From Candidatus Vondammii sp. HM_W22 (GTDB lineage: Bacteria > Pseudomonadota > Gammaproteobacteria > Chromatiales > Chromatiaceae): 64,000 nucleotides of DNA. The position numbers were made by a program, and so were the translations under genes. Under the pieces are notes generated by a model. The model was not told where the DNA came from, ran no database searches, and saw nothing but the letters and a program-made list of their open reading frames with translations. Below are positions 1 through 8,497 of the stretch, one piece after another. The stretch's first letter is position 1; the number at the start of each line of letters is the position of its first letter. Location: contig NZ_CP099567.1 in the NCBI RefSeq assembly GCF_022530855.2, forward strand, positions 930,001 to 994,000, read 5' to 3'.

Positions 1-1
1 T

Positions 2-484
2 CGCGTTTCCTTTGATCCGGCAAACGGCGCGCAGGTGTGGATATCTTCATTGACAGGCGAGCTGCTCTGCACAGCGAAACGTGATGCCAATGCACGGCCT
101 TATGTACGTGAAAGCCAGCTTGAGCACGCCAGGGCAAAACGTGAGAGCGGGCGTGTTGAACGGCTGGAACGGAAAATTGATTCAGCCCGTGAAGAGGGTG
201 CCTATCAGATAGAGGCCCAGCCTGCAGACCCAATTATCACCGAAATGGCCAAAGCGAATCTGGAACAGATGCGCCGTGAATTTGAAGAGACCGAACCCGC
301 ATTTATCACTCCGGACAACGACCCCAAACGCTACGAACTATGGAAGGAGATCGGAGCGCGGCAGGATGAACTCAGCCCGGATGAAAAAGCTTTTTATGAG
401 CGATTTAAAGACGCGCATTACTGCCAGACGATGCAGAAACTGGAAGAAGAATTCGATCAGTCATTTGCACAAACGGACGGCTGA
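2..484 (+). CDS. Mu-like transposase MuA, C-terminal part (5' end outside window)
   Basis: The reading frame is open from base 2, so the gene starts upstream of the window. The first residues (RVSFDPANGAQVWI) resemble the beta-barrel domain that follows the DDE catalytic core in MuA-type transposases, where an FDP.. strand is typical. The rest is a charged, helical C-terminal tail rich in E, R and K, consistent with the MuA region that contacts MuB. The DDE core cannot be seen, so activity cannot be judged. The next gene is MuB-like, which is the standard order in transposable phages. A GTG at 35 lies inside the frame but is not the start. Family identity is inferred from the partial domain plus context. 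Confidence 0.75.
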   Translation, partial: RVSFDPANGAQVWISSLTGELLCTAKRDANARPYVRESQLEHARAKRESGRVERLERKIDSAREEGAYQIEAQPADPIITEMAKANLEQMRREFEETEPAFITPDNDPKRYELWKEIGARQDELSPDEKAFYERFKDAHYCQTMQKLEEEFDQSFAQTDG

Positions 485-493
485 ATGAAAAAC

Positions 494-515
494 GCCCCTG
501 GCTGCAACCAGGGGC
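494..515 (+). terminator. Hairpin between muA and muB
   Basis: A perfect 8-bp inverted repeat, GCCCCTGG / CCAGGGGC, with a 6-base loop lies 9 bases after the transposase stop. No T-run follows, so this may be an attenuator or RNA-stability hairpin and not a classic intrinsic terminator. Confidence 0.5.
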
Positions 516-553
516 ATTAATGAAGTGCATTCACAAGTAGTACAGGGGTAAGT

Positions 554-1277
554 ATGACACAAGCAGAACAGAGTCTCACTATCGCACCGCTCACAAATGT
601 TGGGTTGTGCATGTCTGCCCTGGAGAGGGCATTGAACCGCACGCGTGGTTTGCCTGGGATCATCGAGTTTCACGGCCCCAGCGGTTTCGGAAAATCAACC
701 GCAGCAGCACATGTTGCCATGCGCCTGTCTGCATATTTCGTAATGGCACAGTCAAACTGGACAAAAAAAGCGTTCCTACTGGCCATCCTTGAGGACATGC
801 GCATCGTCCCATTAAAGACCATCCCTGAACTCGTAAAGCAAATCGCCCAGCAACTCTCACTCTCACAGCGCCCCCTCATTATTGACGAGGCCGGGCTGTT
901 GCTCGACCGGGAAGGCGGGGCAAACCTGATCAAGGATCTCTACGAGGCATCCCAAGGCACCTTGATGCTGATCGGTGAAGAGCTGCTACCCAACAGAATC
1001 CAGCGCTGGGAGCGCTTGGACGGGCGGGTGCTCGACTGGGTGCCCGCACAAGGCAGATGCCCGGTTGTTAATCCGCATCTATGCCAACGGCATTGAGATT
1101 GCGGATGACCTGCTCAAGCACCTGGTCGATCTTTCCAAAGGCTCGGTACGGCGGGTGATCGTCAATCTGGCCAACATCCGGGAAGAGGCCACCAAGGTCG
1201 GCTGGTCAACAGTGGATCGTAAGACGTGGGGAGACCGCCCAATCTACACCGGCAAGCCACCCAAGATCAGGAGGTAG
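554..1277 (+). pseudogene. Mu-like target-DNA activator ATPase MuB, frameshifted
   Basis: AAA+ ATPase that in Mu phages binds target DNA and activates MuA. The Walker A motif GPSGFGKST is at about residues 41-49, the Walker B strand LIIDEA is at about 108-113, and a following strand (LMLIGEE) fits sensor 1. The frame breaks near 1047-1055: the upstream frame runs to VLDWVPAQ, and the +1 frame continues with ADARLLIRIYANG through a DNA-binding C-terminal domain to 1277. One extra base in the aagg stretch would explain it. The full protein would be about 240 residues, normal for the family. Either the phage is defective or this is a sequence error; nothing suggests programmed frameshifting. Confidence 0.8.
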
Positions 1278-1280
1278 ACG

Positions 1281-1883
1281 ATGGCGTGTAAACCAATCCA
1301 CCTCCAGGCAACGGGGCCCCGCAATGACCGCCAAGCCATGTGGGAAGCAATTCGCAACCTGGGGGATAAAGGTAATTCATTCACTGTGCGGGATATCCGA
1401 GGGCAGCTACAGGGTGCCACACCCGTCGGCAAAATCCGGGAATACTGCACGTGCCTCACAAACGGTGGATATCTGAAAAAGCAGATTCAGGGGCATGGCG
1501 TCCAAACTGACTACAGCCTGATCAATGACACAGGCATCGATGCACCGCGTCTAAGAAAAGATGGCACCCCAGTCACTCAAGGTTTTGGACAGGAACGGAT
1601 ATGGCGCTTGCTACGCATGATGCGCTCACCGTTGACGGCACGTGAACTGACAGCCCACATCAACTTGCCTGACCACCCCGTCATACTCGCAGCCGTCACA
1701 AGTTATCTCAGTTACCTGAAGCGTGCCGATTACCTGATAACACACGGCCAAGGCGAACAACTTGGCTACATGCTGATTCCGGCCATGGACACTGGCCCAT
1801 TGGTGCCCATGGTGCAGCGTATCAAACAGGTCTTCGACCCCAACACCGGAAAGGTCGTCTGGCCAAAGGGGAATGAAGAATGA
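1281..1883 (+). CDS. Transposable-phage early protein with winged-helix character
   Basis: A 200-residue protein directly after muB. Two segments of similar plan, at about residues 18-75 and 105-160, look like winged-helix folds: each has a helix-rich stretch followed by a G-Y-L strand (GGYLKKQIQG; KRADYLITHG). This suggests a DNA-binding regulator with a duplicated domain. Genes of this size and position are common in Mu-like prophages between muB and DUF3164, but their role is poorly defined. Its stop overlaps the ATG of the next gene by 4 bases, so the two are translationally coupled. No exact function is assigned. Confidence 0.65.
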   Translation: MACKPIHLQATGPRNDRQAMWEAIRNLGDKGNSFTVRDIRGQLQGATPVGKIREYCTCLTNGGYLKKQIQGHGVQTDYSLINDTGIDAPRLRKDGTPVTQGFGQERIWRLLRMMRSPLTARELTAHINLPDHPVILAAVTSYLSYLKRADYLITHGQGEQLGYMLIPAMDTGPLVPMVQRIKQVFDPNTGKVVWPKGNEE

Positions 1884-2233
1884 CACCCCTTCTAAAGAGC
1901 AACAAATGGCTGAAAGCGCTACGCAAAGCCTGTGAAGAGACATCCCAAAGCAAGGTTGCAGCACGGTTGCGCCAGCCCGATGGATTTCCCTCTCCAACGG
2001 TGATTAACCAAGTATTAAATGACAAATATCCCGGGCGTAAAGAGCGCCTGCAAGCCCTGGTCGAGGGCGTGTACATGAACCGCACAGTTGATTGTCCCGT
2101 GTTGGGAACGATCAAAACGGATCTCTGTATTGACCATCAGAGTCGATCATTTTCCACACACAACCCACTTCTGGTACAGCTCTATCGTGCATGTCGAGAC
2201 GGCTGCCCCGAGACTCGAATAGCAAAGGATTGA
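1880..2233 (+). CDS. Small HTH regulator of transposable prophage
   Basis: A 117-residue protein. The first about 65 residues fit a helix-turn-helix domain: KVAARLRQPDGF..TVINQVLNDKYPGR has the spacing of a Xre-type recognition helix. The second half holds conserved-looking Cys positions (VDCPVLG, DLCIDH, YRACRDGCP), which could form a small zinc site. This combination is seen in transposable phages downstream of muB. It overlaps the preceding gene (ATGA at 1880-1883) and is followed after 1 base by the next ATG, so it belongs to a tight early operon. The regulatory target is unknown. Confidence 0.7.
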   Translation: MTPLLKSNKWLKALRKACEETSQSKVAARLRQPDGFPSPTVINQVLNDKYPGRKERLQALVEGVYMNRTVDCPVLGTIKTDLCIDHQSRSFSTHNPLLVQLYRACRDGCPETRIAKD

Positions 2234-2234
2234 T

Positions 2235-2501
2235 ATGAACAGATCAACGCATAACGGCCGACTGGCCGTACAAATGGAAGACGCTCACCACTGCCTGGCA
2301 GACCTGGCCAAACGAGGGCTCTCTATTCGCCAGGTGGAAGTCGGCCTAATGCCGATTCCCCGCATCATCCTGGATGCCTCCTATCTTGAACTAGGTGGGT
2401 TAAAGGGAGGAATCAAGTGCATTAAACGCAACGGCATCCGCACGGATGTTTATGCGACCCAGCATCAACGTTGCCAAATCGAATGGGAGGTGCCGGCATG
2501 A
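2235..2501 (+). CDS. Small phage protein of unknown function
   Basis: An 88-residue protein with ATG at 2235, one base after the previous stop. No recognised motif. The middle contains a GLSIRQVEVGLMPIPRI stretch and a C-terminal KCIKRNGIRTDVYATQ segment that could form beta strands. Its stop TGA (2499-2501) overlaps the next ATG (2498-2500), so it is part of the same translationally coupled early operon. Function unknown. Confidence 0.55.
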   Translation: MNRSTHNGRLAVQMEDAHHCLADLAKRGLSIRQVEVGLMPIPRIILDASYLELGGLKGGIKCIKRNGIRTDVYATQHQRCQIEWEVPA

Positions 2502-2923
2502 GCTCTGGAAACTGCGATCTCTGCCTTCGCTGGTCCAGCGACTTGATTGAAGGCGTCTGCGGTGAATGCCGGGAACGGCACAACCTGAACGAATTATCTT
2601 CAACCGATACAGAGTGGATGGAAGATTTAAAGACACCACCTTACACCCAGCACCTGGCCGAACGCGTAACAGATGCGCTGGAAGAGCTCTGCTGCCTTCC
2701 ATCACAGAGGGTTATCCAGGACATCATTTCCGAAGCACTCTTTAACGCCGCCCAGGAGATCAGGCAGGGAAAGTGTGCCGAACTGGAATACATAGGAACG
2801 CTCCGCAGCGATAACAGCAACATGATGTTCACACCGGACAAATGGCTGTTATCAAAAAACCAGGATGAGCAGGCCGCACGTGAACTCAGAAAACAGGCAC
2901 AACAGAGACAGGAGTCAGAATGA
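2498..2923 (+). CDS. Small phage protein with N-terminal zinc-ribbon-like motif
   Basis: I chose the ATG at 2498 over the upstream TTG at 2471 because it follows a GGGAGG Shine-Dalgarno sequence at 7 bases and overlaps the previous stop as ATGA. The protein has about 141 residues. The N-terminus carries a CDLCLRW...GVCGEC pattern (CxxC..CxxC), suggesting a small zinc ribbon. The rest is helical and ends in a Q/R/E-rich tail. Its stop overlaps the DUF3164 start. Function unknown; the position fits a Mu-like early operon. Confidence 0.6.
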   Translation: MSSGNCDLCLRWSSDLIEGVCGECRERHNLNELSSTDTEWMEDLKTPPYTQHLAERVTDALEELCCLPSQRVIQDIISEALFNAAQEIRQGKCAELEYIGTLRSDNSNMMFTPDKWLLSKNQDEQAARELRKQAQQRQESE

Positions 2924-3534
2924 TCAGCCCTATTCCAGAAGGTTACCGCCTCAACGCCCAAGGGCACCTGGTGCCGGAAGAGGTCATTGCAGAGATCGAC
3001 AGAGATCGTGACGCCCTGGTTGCCGAGATCTTCCAAGCCGCCAACCAGCTGCGCACATCGATGACCGCATTCAAAGCCCAGGCGATGGGTGATGTCAGCG
3101 CATTCATCGAGCTGGCAGGTGAGAAGTATGGCGCAAAAATCGGAGGGCAAAAGGGCAACATCAGCTTAACCTCATACGATGGCAGCAAAAAGGTAATGAT
3201 CGCTGTCGGTGAGACCATCGCCTTCAATGAGTCCCTGCAGATCGCCAAAGCCCTCATTGATGAGTGTATCCATGAATGGACAGCAGACTCAGGCACTGAA
3301 CTGAAGGCATTGGTTGAACACGCCTTTCAGACCGACAAAGAGGGAGAGATCAATACAGGCCGCATCCTCGGCCTCACGCGCCTGGCAATCGAACACGACA
3401 AATGGAAACAGGCCATGCAGGCAATCAAAGAGAGCCTGATGGTAGTGGCCACCAAAACCTACATCCGCCTCTACACCCGGCCCAGCCGCGACCGGAAATT
3501 TCAGCAGTTAAGTCTCGATATCGCCTCACTCTAA
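2920..3534 (+). CDS. DUF3164 family phage protein
   Basis: A 204-residue protein. The opening PEGYRLNAQGHLVPEE.I..ID and a later NISLTSYDGSKKVMIAVGE stretch are hallmarks of DUF3164, a family found almost only in Mu-like transposable prophages between muB and gemA. No catalytic motif is visible and the biochemical role is not established. ATG at 2920 overlaps the previous stop. Length is normal and the frame is clean, so the early operon is intact here apart from muB. Confidence 0.8.
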   Translation: MISPIPEGYRLNAQGHLVPEEVIAEIDRDRDALVAEIFQAANQLRTSMTAFKAQAMGDVSAFIELAGEKYGAKIGGQKGNISLTSYDGSKKVMIAVGETIAFNESLQIAKALIDECIHEWTADSGTELKALVEHAFQTDKEGEINTGRILGLTRLAIEHDKWKQAMQAIKESLMVVATKTYIRLYTRPSRDRKFQQLSLDIASL

Positions 3535-3614
3535 AAACCAGGAGGTGTAATGCCGGCACTTAATTTCCAAAACAGTGGCCAGCATTTGAGAGCTTAAAAT
3601 CGGGAGGTCCAATC

Positions 3615-4283
3615 TTGAACCGTAATACTTTAATTAAACTCGTCCATGTCGGTGCCAGAAAGCTCTTCAATAATGAAGACGCCAGGCGCGAGTGGCAGTT
3701 TGCACACACCGGGCACACTAGCTGCAAAGCGATGAGCAATGCGGATATGGAGCGACTGGTCACCGAACTACGCAGGAAACAGGCCCTGGAGCCCCGCAGG
3801 CCACCCAAGCGCGCCGGTCGCGTGCCCTTCAATCGATCCAACTACATGAACAAGATCGAAGCCCAGCTCGCTTCCATGGGGCTTAGCTGGCAATACGCAG
3901 AGCGCATTGCATACCAAGTCACCGGCGGCAATGGCAACAAGCCCAATACCAGCCCAGGCATCAAACGCCTGGAGTGGGTACGCAAAGCCGAACACTTTCG
4001 CGCCATTATCGCCGCCCTTGACGTCGAGCAGAAAAAGCGCGGCCTCCTCGCCAGTGTCGAGGAGCTTCTGAAGCAGCTTGGCAAAGAGATGACCTACGTC
4101 GAAACGATCGTGCCAGAGCATATGAGCGGCAAATGGAACCGCAACCGTGCCTGGCTCCGGCATATCGTCGAAGCTTTAAAGAGTGAATACAACGCCAGCC
4201 AGGGAGATGTACCAAGCAGGCAATTTAAAGAGCATAAAGGAGACGCTAAAGGGTTGACCTTTCCCCCAGAAATAGAGCCATGA
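3615..4283 (+). CDS. GemA/gp16-like (DUF1018) phage regulator, 3' end altered by IS
   Basis: The start is TTG at 3615, with a GGAGG site 7 bases upstream. The opening IKLVHVGARKLFNNEDARREW and the later GLSWQYAERIAYQVTGG and GIKRLEWVRKAEHFRAIIAAL match the two-part GemA/DUF1018 layout. Mu GemA is an early regulator reported to affect host DNA topology. An IS3-family element begins at 4255, so the last nine codons (from LTFPPEIEP) come from the IS left end. The native C-terminus may be lost and everything downstream of the phage early region is missing. Confidence 0.75.
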   Translation: MNRNTLIKLVHVGARKLFNNEDARREWQFAHTGHTSCKAMSNADMERLVTELRRKQALEPRRPPKRAGRVPFNRSNYMNKIEAQLASMGLSWQYAERIAYQVTGGNGNKPNTSPGIKRLEWVRKAEHFRAIIAALDVEQKKRGLLASVEELLKQLGKEMTYVETIVPEHMSGKWNRNRAWLRHIVEALKSEYNASQGDVPSRQFKEHKGDAKGLTFPPEIEP

Positions 4284-4328
4284 CAAGGATGAGATTTCCA
4301 ATTAGTCTGTGTATTAGGAGATCTCAAG

Positions 4329-4595
4329 ATGAAGAAGAAGCGTTACAGAGAAGAGCAAATTATTGGTGCCATCAAGCAGCATGAGTCAGGGGTAAAAGTT
4401 GATGACATTTGTCGTCAGTTCGGCATTTCAACCGGGTGCTTTTATAACTGGTGAAGCAAGTACGCCGGGATGGATGTCTCAGAAGCCAAACGGCTCAAAG
4501 AGCTTGAAAGCGAAAACAACAAGCTTAAGAAGTTACTTGCCGAGAAAATGCTTGAAGCTGAGGCGATGAAGGATGTGCTCTCAAAAAAGTGGTAA
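4329..4595 (+). pseudogene. IS3 orfA with internal stop (copy 1)
   Basis: OrfA of IS3 elements is a helix-turn-helix protein that forms the transposase by fusion with OrfB. Here the frame starts MKKKRYREEQIIGAIKQ, continues through the HTH (VDDICRQFGIS) and hits TGA at 4452-4454, where copy 2 has CGA (Arg). After the stop the frame continues with the leucine-zipper-like part (RLKELESENNKLKKLL) and ends at 4595. One C-to-T change is therefore enough to kill orfA in this copy. Confidence 0.85.
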
Positions 4596-5407
4596 AGCCT
4601 GCTGATAGAAAACAAATCGTGAGCTACCTTAAGTCGCGGTTCAAATTAAGTGAGCGTAGAGCTTGCCAATTAGTAGGCTTAAGTAGAACCGCTTTTCGGT
4701 ACGTTACTCAATGGGGAAAAGATGAGCCTCTACGCAAACGGTTACTTGAGCTGGCAAAAAAGCATCCGAGTTATGGTTATTTGTTTTTACATGGCCTCCT
4801 GAGAGGAGAGGGGCTTGTGAAAAACAAGAAGCGGACCTACCGAGTCTATAACGAAGAAGGCCTTCAAGTGAGGACTAAAAAACGCAAGAAGATAATACGA
4901 CCAAGAATGCCAACGATTATGCCCATTGGTAAAAATATACGCTGGTCAATGGATTTTGTCAGTGATCAGCTGGCTAATGGTCGCCGCTTTCGAGTATTTA
5001 ATGTGATTGATGATTACTCAAGAGAAGTTATTGGCCAGCTCTCTGACTTCTCGATCAATGGTCACCAGGTCGCTCGTTTTTTAACTCAGGTGATTGAGCT
5101 AAGGAGCGCTCCGGATCAAATAATCTGCGACAACGGTACTGAGTTTACTAGCAAGGCGATGTTCTACTGGCAAAAAGAAAGTGGCGTTAAGCTAGGTTTT
5201 ATTCAGCCAGGTAAGCCTACTCAGAATGCGTTTGTAGAAAGCTTAAACGGTAAATTCAGAAATGAATGCTTAAATCAGCATTGGTTCAGGTCCATTGATG
5301 ACGCTAGACATGAAATTGATCAATGGCGAGAGCACTACAATCACGTGCGGCCTCATAGCGCATTAAATTATTTGTCACCTGTGGCCTTTGTGAATAGGGC
5401 CGCTTAG
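4589..5407 (+). CDS. IS3-family transposase OrfB (DDE)
   Basis: A 272-residue rve-type integrase. The DDE triad is visible: SMDFVSDQL (first D), DNGTEF (second D) and the downstream E in NAFVESLNGKFRNECL, followed by HYNHVRPHSAL. It overlaps the end of orfA by 7 bases, as expected for -1 frameshift production of OrfAB. It starts at GTG 4589. The copy at 43286-44107 is nearly identical but has one extra codon. Because orfA is broken, full-length transposase probably cannot be made from this copy. Confidence 0.9.
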   Translation: MVKPADRKQIVSYLKSRFKLSERRACQLVGLSRTAFRYVTQWGKDEPLRKRLLELAKKHPSYGYLFLHGLLRGEGLVKNKKRTYRVYNEEGLQVRTKKRKKIIRPRMPTIMPIGKNIRWSMDFVSDQLANGRRFRVFNVIDDYSREVIGQLSDFSINGHQVARFLTQVIELRSAPDQIICDNGTEFTSKAMFYWQKESGVKLGFIQPGKPTQNAFVESLNGKFRNECLNQHWFRSIDDARHEIDQWREHYNHVRPHSALNYLSPVAFVNRAA

Positions 5408-5517
5408 AATGAATTATCTCATCCAAGTCTTGGTATTAAGATGGGGGGAAGGTCAGTTAATCTCTGTTTCCGTTCTGACAAAGCGCTGGAATATCCGGGG
5501 CTTTGCTTTGTTTGTGG

Positions 5518-6198
5518 TTAGTTAGCCAGTCCCCGCATGATGTCGTAAAAAATCAGCCCTTCGTAGAGTGTCCAGGCACCCAGCAGTACCACTATCAGTC
5601 CCGTGAGTTTGGCAAAAACCCCCCGGCTTTTTTCGCCAATAACGGCTCCAACGGTGGTGACCAGCGCCATGGTAGGCAGTGTTCCCAGACCGAAACAGAG
5701 CATCAGCAGCCCGGCGCGTAGTGGATCGGCGGTAGCCACTGCCTTTACTCCCATCGAGAAGAGCAGGCTGCAGGGCACGAGTCCGTTGAGCATGCCGGCT
5801 AGACTCGGCAGGTATTTACCCGGTTTTTTAAAGTGACCAAAACGGACGGCAAGGGGTGTGGTGCAACCTTTGCTGCACCTTGTTGGCTTAAATCCTGGAA
5901 TCAGTTCTGAGAGCCAGAGGCCGATCAGCAGAATGGTTGTTCCAGTGATGATCATCAGAATCCCCTGGCCTTTGCCGACGATGCCGGCCTGTACCAGCAC
6001 CCGGCCGATCAGGGCGCCAAGTACGCCGAATACCACATAGACGGCAATGCGTGTGCCGTGATAAGTCACTTGGAAGCACAGGCCCTGGCGTGAGCCGTGG
6101 CCGGCAAAAAAGCCGGATGCCAGTCCGCCGCACATGCCGAGGCAGTGAAAGGTGCCCATGATGCCGGTGGTGAAAGCGAGAGCGTAGGTGAATTCCAT
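5518..6198 (-). CDS. SafE/DsbD_2-type membrane protein (HCxGMCGG)
   Basis: A 226-residue polytopic protein with about six membrane spans. The first helix holds FHCLGMCGG (from about residue 17), and an RCSKGC pair follows the third span. This is the signature of the PF13386 branch of the LysE/DsbD/TauE-SafE superfamily, whose members often sit in cytochrome-oxidase or copper-maturation loci. It is the last gene of the NosL block, 79 bp after the TlpA-like gene. Likely role: metal or reducing-equivalent transfer across the inner membrane (inference). It is often mislabelled sulfite exporter or urease accessory protein. Confidence 0.75.
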   Translation of the reverse strand: MEFTYALAFTTGIMGTFHCLGMCGGLASGFFAGHGSRQGLCFQVTYHGTRIAVYVVFGVLGALIGRVLVQAGIVGKGQGILMIITGTTILLIGLWLSELIPGFKPTRCSKGCTTPLAVRFGHFKKPGKYLPSLAGMLNGLVPCSLLFSMGVKAVATADPLRAGLLMLCFGLGTLPTMALVTTVGAVIGEKSRGVFAKLTGLIVVLLGAWTLYEGLIFYDIMRGLAN

Positions 6199-6277
6199 AT
6201 TTATCTGTCAGTATCCGCCCGGCTCATGGGCGGAGATTGGTTTGTTCCACCGGTGAATTGAAGCGTCCGCGCACTGA

Positions 6278-6772
6278 TCACAGCATCTCCAGGATGATCT
6301 GCTCGAACACTTCGGGGGTGGACTCGCCCAGAATGCGCGACTTCAACCGGCCATCACGCTCGATAAAAAAGGTGGTGGGGAGCCCCATGACGCCATACCC
6401 TCGGGCAACCTTTCCCTCAATATCCAACAAAGTGTCGTATGAGATATTCAGCTTGCGGATAAATTTTTCTGCCGTGGCCCGGTCCTGCCGTACATTGATG
6501 GCTAGGACCACTAGTCCCTGATCCTTATACTTCCGGTAGACGGGTTCGAGCAAGGTCATCTCACTTTCGCAGAAGGGACACCAGTCGGCCCAGTAGCGGA
6601 TTGCCACGACTTTGCCCTTCAGGTCGCCAGGGAAATTGAGGCACCCTGTTTCCAGTCTATCGAGTTCAAAGCCGGGTGCGGGCTGCCCGTTGCTCAGTTG
6701 CTGCTGCTCTTCGCCGCAGCCTGTGAGCGCCAAGGAGAGTATGAGGGTGATGAGAAAGAGTATCTGTTTCAT
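6278..6772 (-). CDS. TlpA/ResA-like thioredoxin lipoprotein
   Basis: About 164 residues. I chose the ATG at 6772 because it gives a clean lipoprotein signal (MKQILFLITLILSLALTGCG, lipobox LTGC). The thioredoxin fold is clear: WADWCPFCESEM holds the redox CxxC, and the cis-proline region is GLPTTFFIERDG. TlpA/ResA proteins keep cysteines of metal sites or apocytochromes reduced on the outer face of the inner membrane. It lies between a membrane protein with its own CPFC motif and a SafE-type protein. A thiol-reduction role in metal-site assembly is a reasonable inference. Confidence 0.85.
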   Translation of the reverse strand: MKQILFLITLILSLALTGCGEEQQQLSNGQPAPGFELDRLETGCLNFPGDLKGKVVAIRYWADWCPFCESEMTLLEPVYRKYKDQGLVVLAINVRQDRATAEKFIRKLNISYDTLLDIEGKVARGYGVMGLPTTFFIERDGRLKSRILGESTPEVFEQIILEML

Positions 6773-6797
6773 TAAATGCATATCCAGGATTGGGTGG

Positions 6798-7805
6798 CTA
6801 CCACCAAACATCCATCATGGTGAGGTTGGAGCTCAAGATGGCATAAGCGGCAACAAGGTAGAAGCCGATAAGAAAGAGCATTGAGATACCGATATAGCGC
6901 AGGCTCTCTTTTTGGATAATTGTCTGCAGACTCGGTATTTTATTGAACGGGGTTATGGTGCCGACGCCCAGTGCCAGGGCGCTGGCGATGAACAGGGGAA
7001 CATAAAGGAAGTAACCCATGAAATCATGACCCCCTTTCAGGATACAGAAAGGGCAGTGGTGGTGGGGATGCTCGTAGATGTAGAGCGCCACACAGGAGAC
7101 AATGGCCACCAGTGCAACAAGATAGGCGATGGCGTTAAGCGCGGCAAAGGCGATCCCGCCTTTGCGTTTGATCAGATACCAGACACCGCTGCCCAGGGCG
7201 GCGGTACCACTGGCAATCAGGGCGATCAGGGCGGTGGCTGGCTCTACACCAGAGAGTTCCGCCGCAACACCTTCACCTTCGGGTGTAAACAGACTGCCGC
7301 AACAGGAGGTGATGATGTCCGGGTCCATGCCGGTAAAATAGGCGATCTGCACTATAAACTCGATGACTACCAGGGGCGCGATTAACAGCAACAAGCCATA
7401 TTTAATCCGTATCAGAGGGTAGTCAAAAGCCATGTTGTCGATCTTGTTGAGCATCAGCCAGGCGGCGCCGAAGAAGAATATCCCGATTTTCAGATAAAGC
7501 GTGGGCCAGCCGTAGGGGTCGACATTCAGTACGCCGGTGGCACACATGGCACCGACCTCCTGAGAGGACATCTGCTCCGCGTTATAGATAAACAGCAGCA
7601 GGGCCACCAGTTCGGCGGCAAAGCAGTAGGCGACGATAGTGGTGATCAGGTAGGTGCGACGCTCCAATACCAACTGCTTCTCGCTGCCACTGCTGATATC
7701 CCAATGCCGCATCACCTGCTGAGCGAAAAATGCCGACAGCAGCAGCATGAATGCAACGATGCCTGAGACGGTGACCAAGGCAAGGATAGAGGGGTTGAGA
7801 AGCAC
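6798..7805 (-). CDS. Multi-pass membrane protein with HPHHHCPFC cluster
   Basis: 335 residues with about eight predicted membrane helices. I do not recognise a named family. Three loop motifs stand out: AMCATGVLNVDPYGWP near residue 87, a SCCGSLF segment near 167, and YEHPHHHCPFCILKGGH near 246. The last looks like a metal site combined with a CxxC. The pattern Cys..NVDPYGWP..CPFC is loosely like VKOR-type disulfide enzymes, but that is speculative. It lies 2 bp downstream of the ABC ATPase gene and next to a TlpA-like gene, so it probably belongs to the same copper/redox unit. Confidence 0.7.
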   Translation of the reverse strand: MLLNPSILALVTVSGIVAFMLLLSAFFAQQVMRHWDISSGSEKQLVLERRTYLITTIVAYCFAAELVALLLFIYNAEQMSSQEVGAMCATGVLNVDPYGWPTLYLKIGIFFFGAAWLMLNKIDNMAFDYPLIRIKYGLLLLIAPLVVIEFIVQIAYFTGMDPDIITSCCGSLFTPEGEGVAAELSGVEPATALIALIASGTAALGSGVWYLIKRKGGIAFAALNAIAYLVALVAIVSCVALYIYEHPHHHCPFCILKGGHDFMGYFLYVPLFIASALALGVGTITPFNKIPSLQTIIQKESLRYIGISMLFLIGFYLVAAYAILSSNLTMMDVWW

Positions 7806-7807
7806 GG

Positions 7808-8488
7808 TTACTCCTCCACGACCAATCCGTCGCGGATATCGATCACCCGGTTAATGACAGGCGAGTTGAACACTTCGGGGTCATGGCTGGTGAGCAGGAC
7901 CGTCTTGCCTTCATTCAGCAGCTCCTGGATTATCTTCATGAACTCTCTGGAGAGTTTGGTATCCAGATTGGCAGTGGGTTCGTCGGCGATCAGGATTTCA
8001 GGGTCATTGATCATGGCACGGCAAATAGCGGCCCGCTGAGCCTCGCCCCCGGAGAGCCACTCCACTTTTGAGGGCGCCTTGGTCTCCAGGCCGAACTGCT
8101 TCAGCAGCTTCATGGCGCTCTGCTTCAGCTCGCCGTGGTCAAGTCCGAGAGGGTAGGCCGGGAGCATGATGTTCTCCAGTACCGTGAGCCCTTTGATCAG
8201 GTTGAACTGCTGGAAAATAAAGCCGAAGGTACTGCGCCTTATCTCTGTCATAAAACGTTCGGGCAGCCCCGAGAAGGTACGGTCACCCAGCTCAATGCGG
8301 CCGGAAGTGGGGCGCGAGAGACAGCCGATCATCGACAACAGGGTGGTTTTTCCCGATCCGCTTGGACCTCTGAGGACGGTTGCCTGGTGGGGGTTTATCG
8401 TTATGTCCACCCCACGAATAGCCCAGAATTCATTGGGCTGGCCCTGGTTGAAGGCCTTTTTTATCTGCTTTAGCTGGATTCGTTTCAC
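7808..8488 (-). CDS. ABC transporter ATP-binding protein (MacB/LolD type)
   Basis: 226 residues. Walker A is RGPSGSGKTTLL, the Q-loop is IFQQFNLIKGLTVLENI, the signature is LSGGEAQRAAICRAM, Walker B is ILIADEPTANLD and the switch His is LLTSHDPEV. Length and Q-loop place it with the MacB/LolD ATPases that work with FtsX-like permeases. The gene for such a permease (8498-9631) lies 9 bp upstream. This suggests a mechanotransmission or periplasmic-handling system rather than classic import. The substrate is unknown; the NosL neighbours point to copper. Confidence 0.9.
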   Translation of the reverse strand: MKRIQLKQIKKAFNQGQPNEFWAIRGVDITINPHQATVLRGPSGSGKTTLLSMIGCLSRPTSGRIELGDRTFSGLPERFMTEIRRSTFGFIFQQFNLIKGLTVLENIMLPAYPLGLDHGELKQSAMKLLKQFGLETKAPSKVEWLSGGEAQRAAICRAMINDPEILIADEPTANLDTKLSREFMKIIQELLNEGKTVLLTSHDPEVFNSPVINRVIDIRDGLVVEE

Positions 8489-8497
8489 TGACTGTTC

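Larger units (their letters stand above)
4255..5455 (+). mobile_element. IS3-family element, copy 1
   Basis: A 1201-bp element bounded by imperfect terminal inverted repeats: TGACCTTTCCCCCA at 4255 and the complement of TGACCTTCCCCCCA ending at 5455. It carries two overlapping frames, orfA and orfB. A second copy in the opposite orientation lies at 43238-44441. No target duplication is visible (left flank ..aagggt, right flank gttaat..). The left flank is phage and the right flank is chromosomal, which fits an IS-mediated deletion or rearrangement. Confidence 0.9.

Noticed and set aside
1047-1055. Programmed frameshift in muB
   Set aside because: There is no slippery heptamer or pseudoknot, and MuB is normally a single frame.
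5518-6198. Sulfite exporter or urease accessory protein
   Set aside because: The HCxGMCGG motif and cluster context point to the DsbD_2/SafE branch linked to metal or redox maturation; no urease or taurine genes are nearby.
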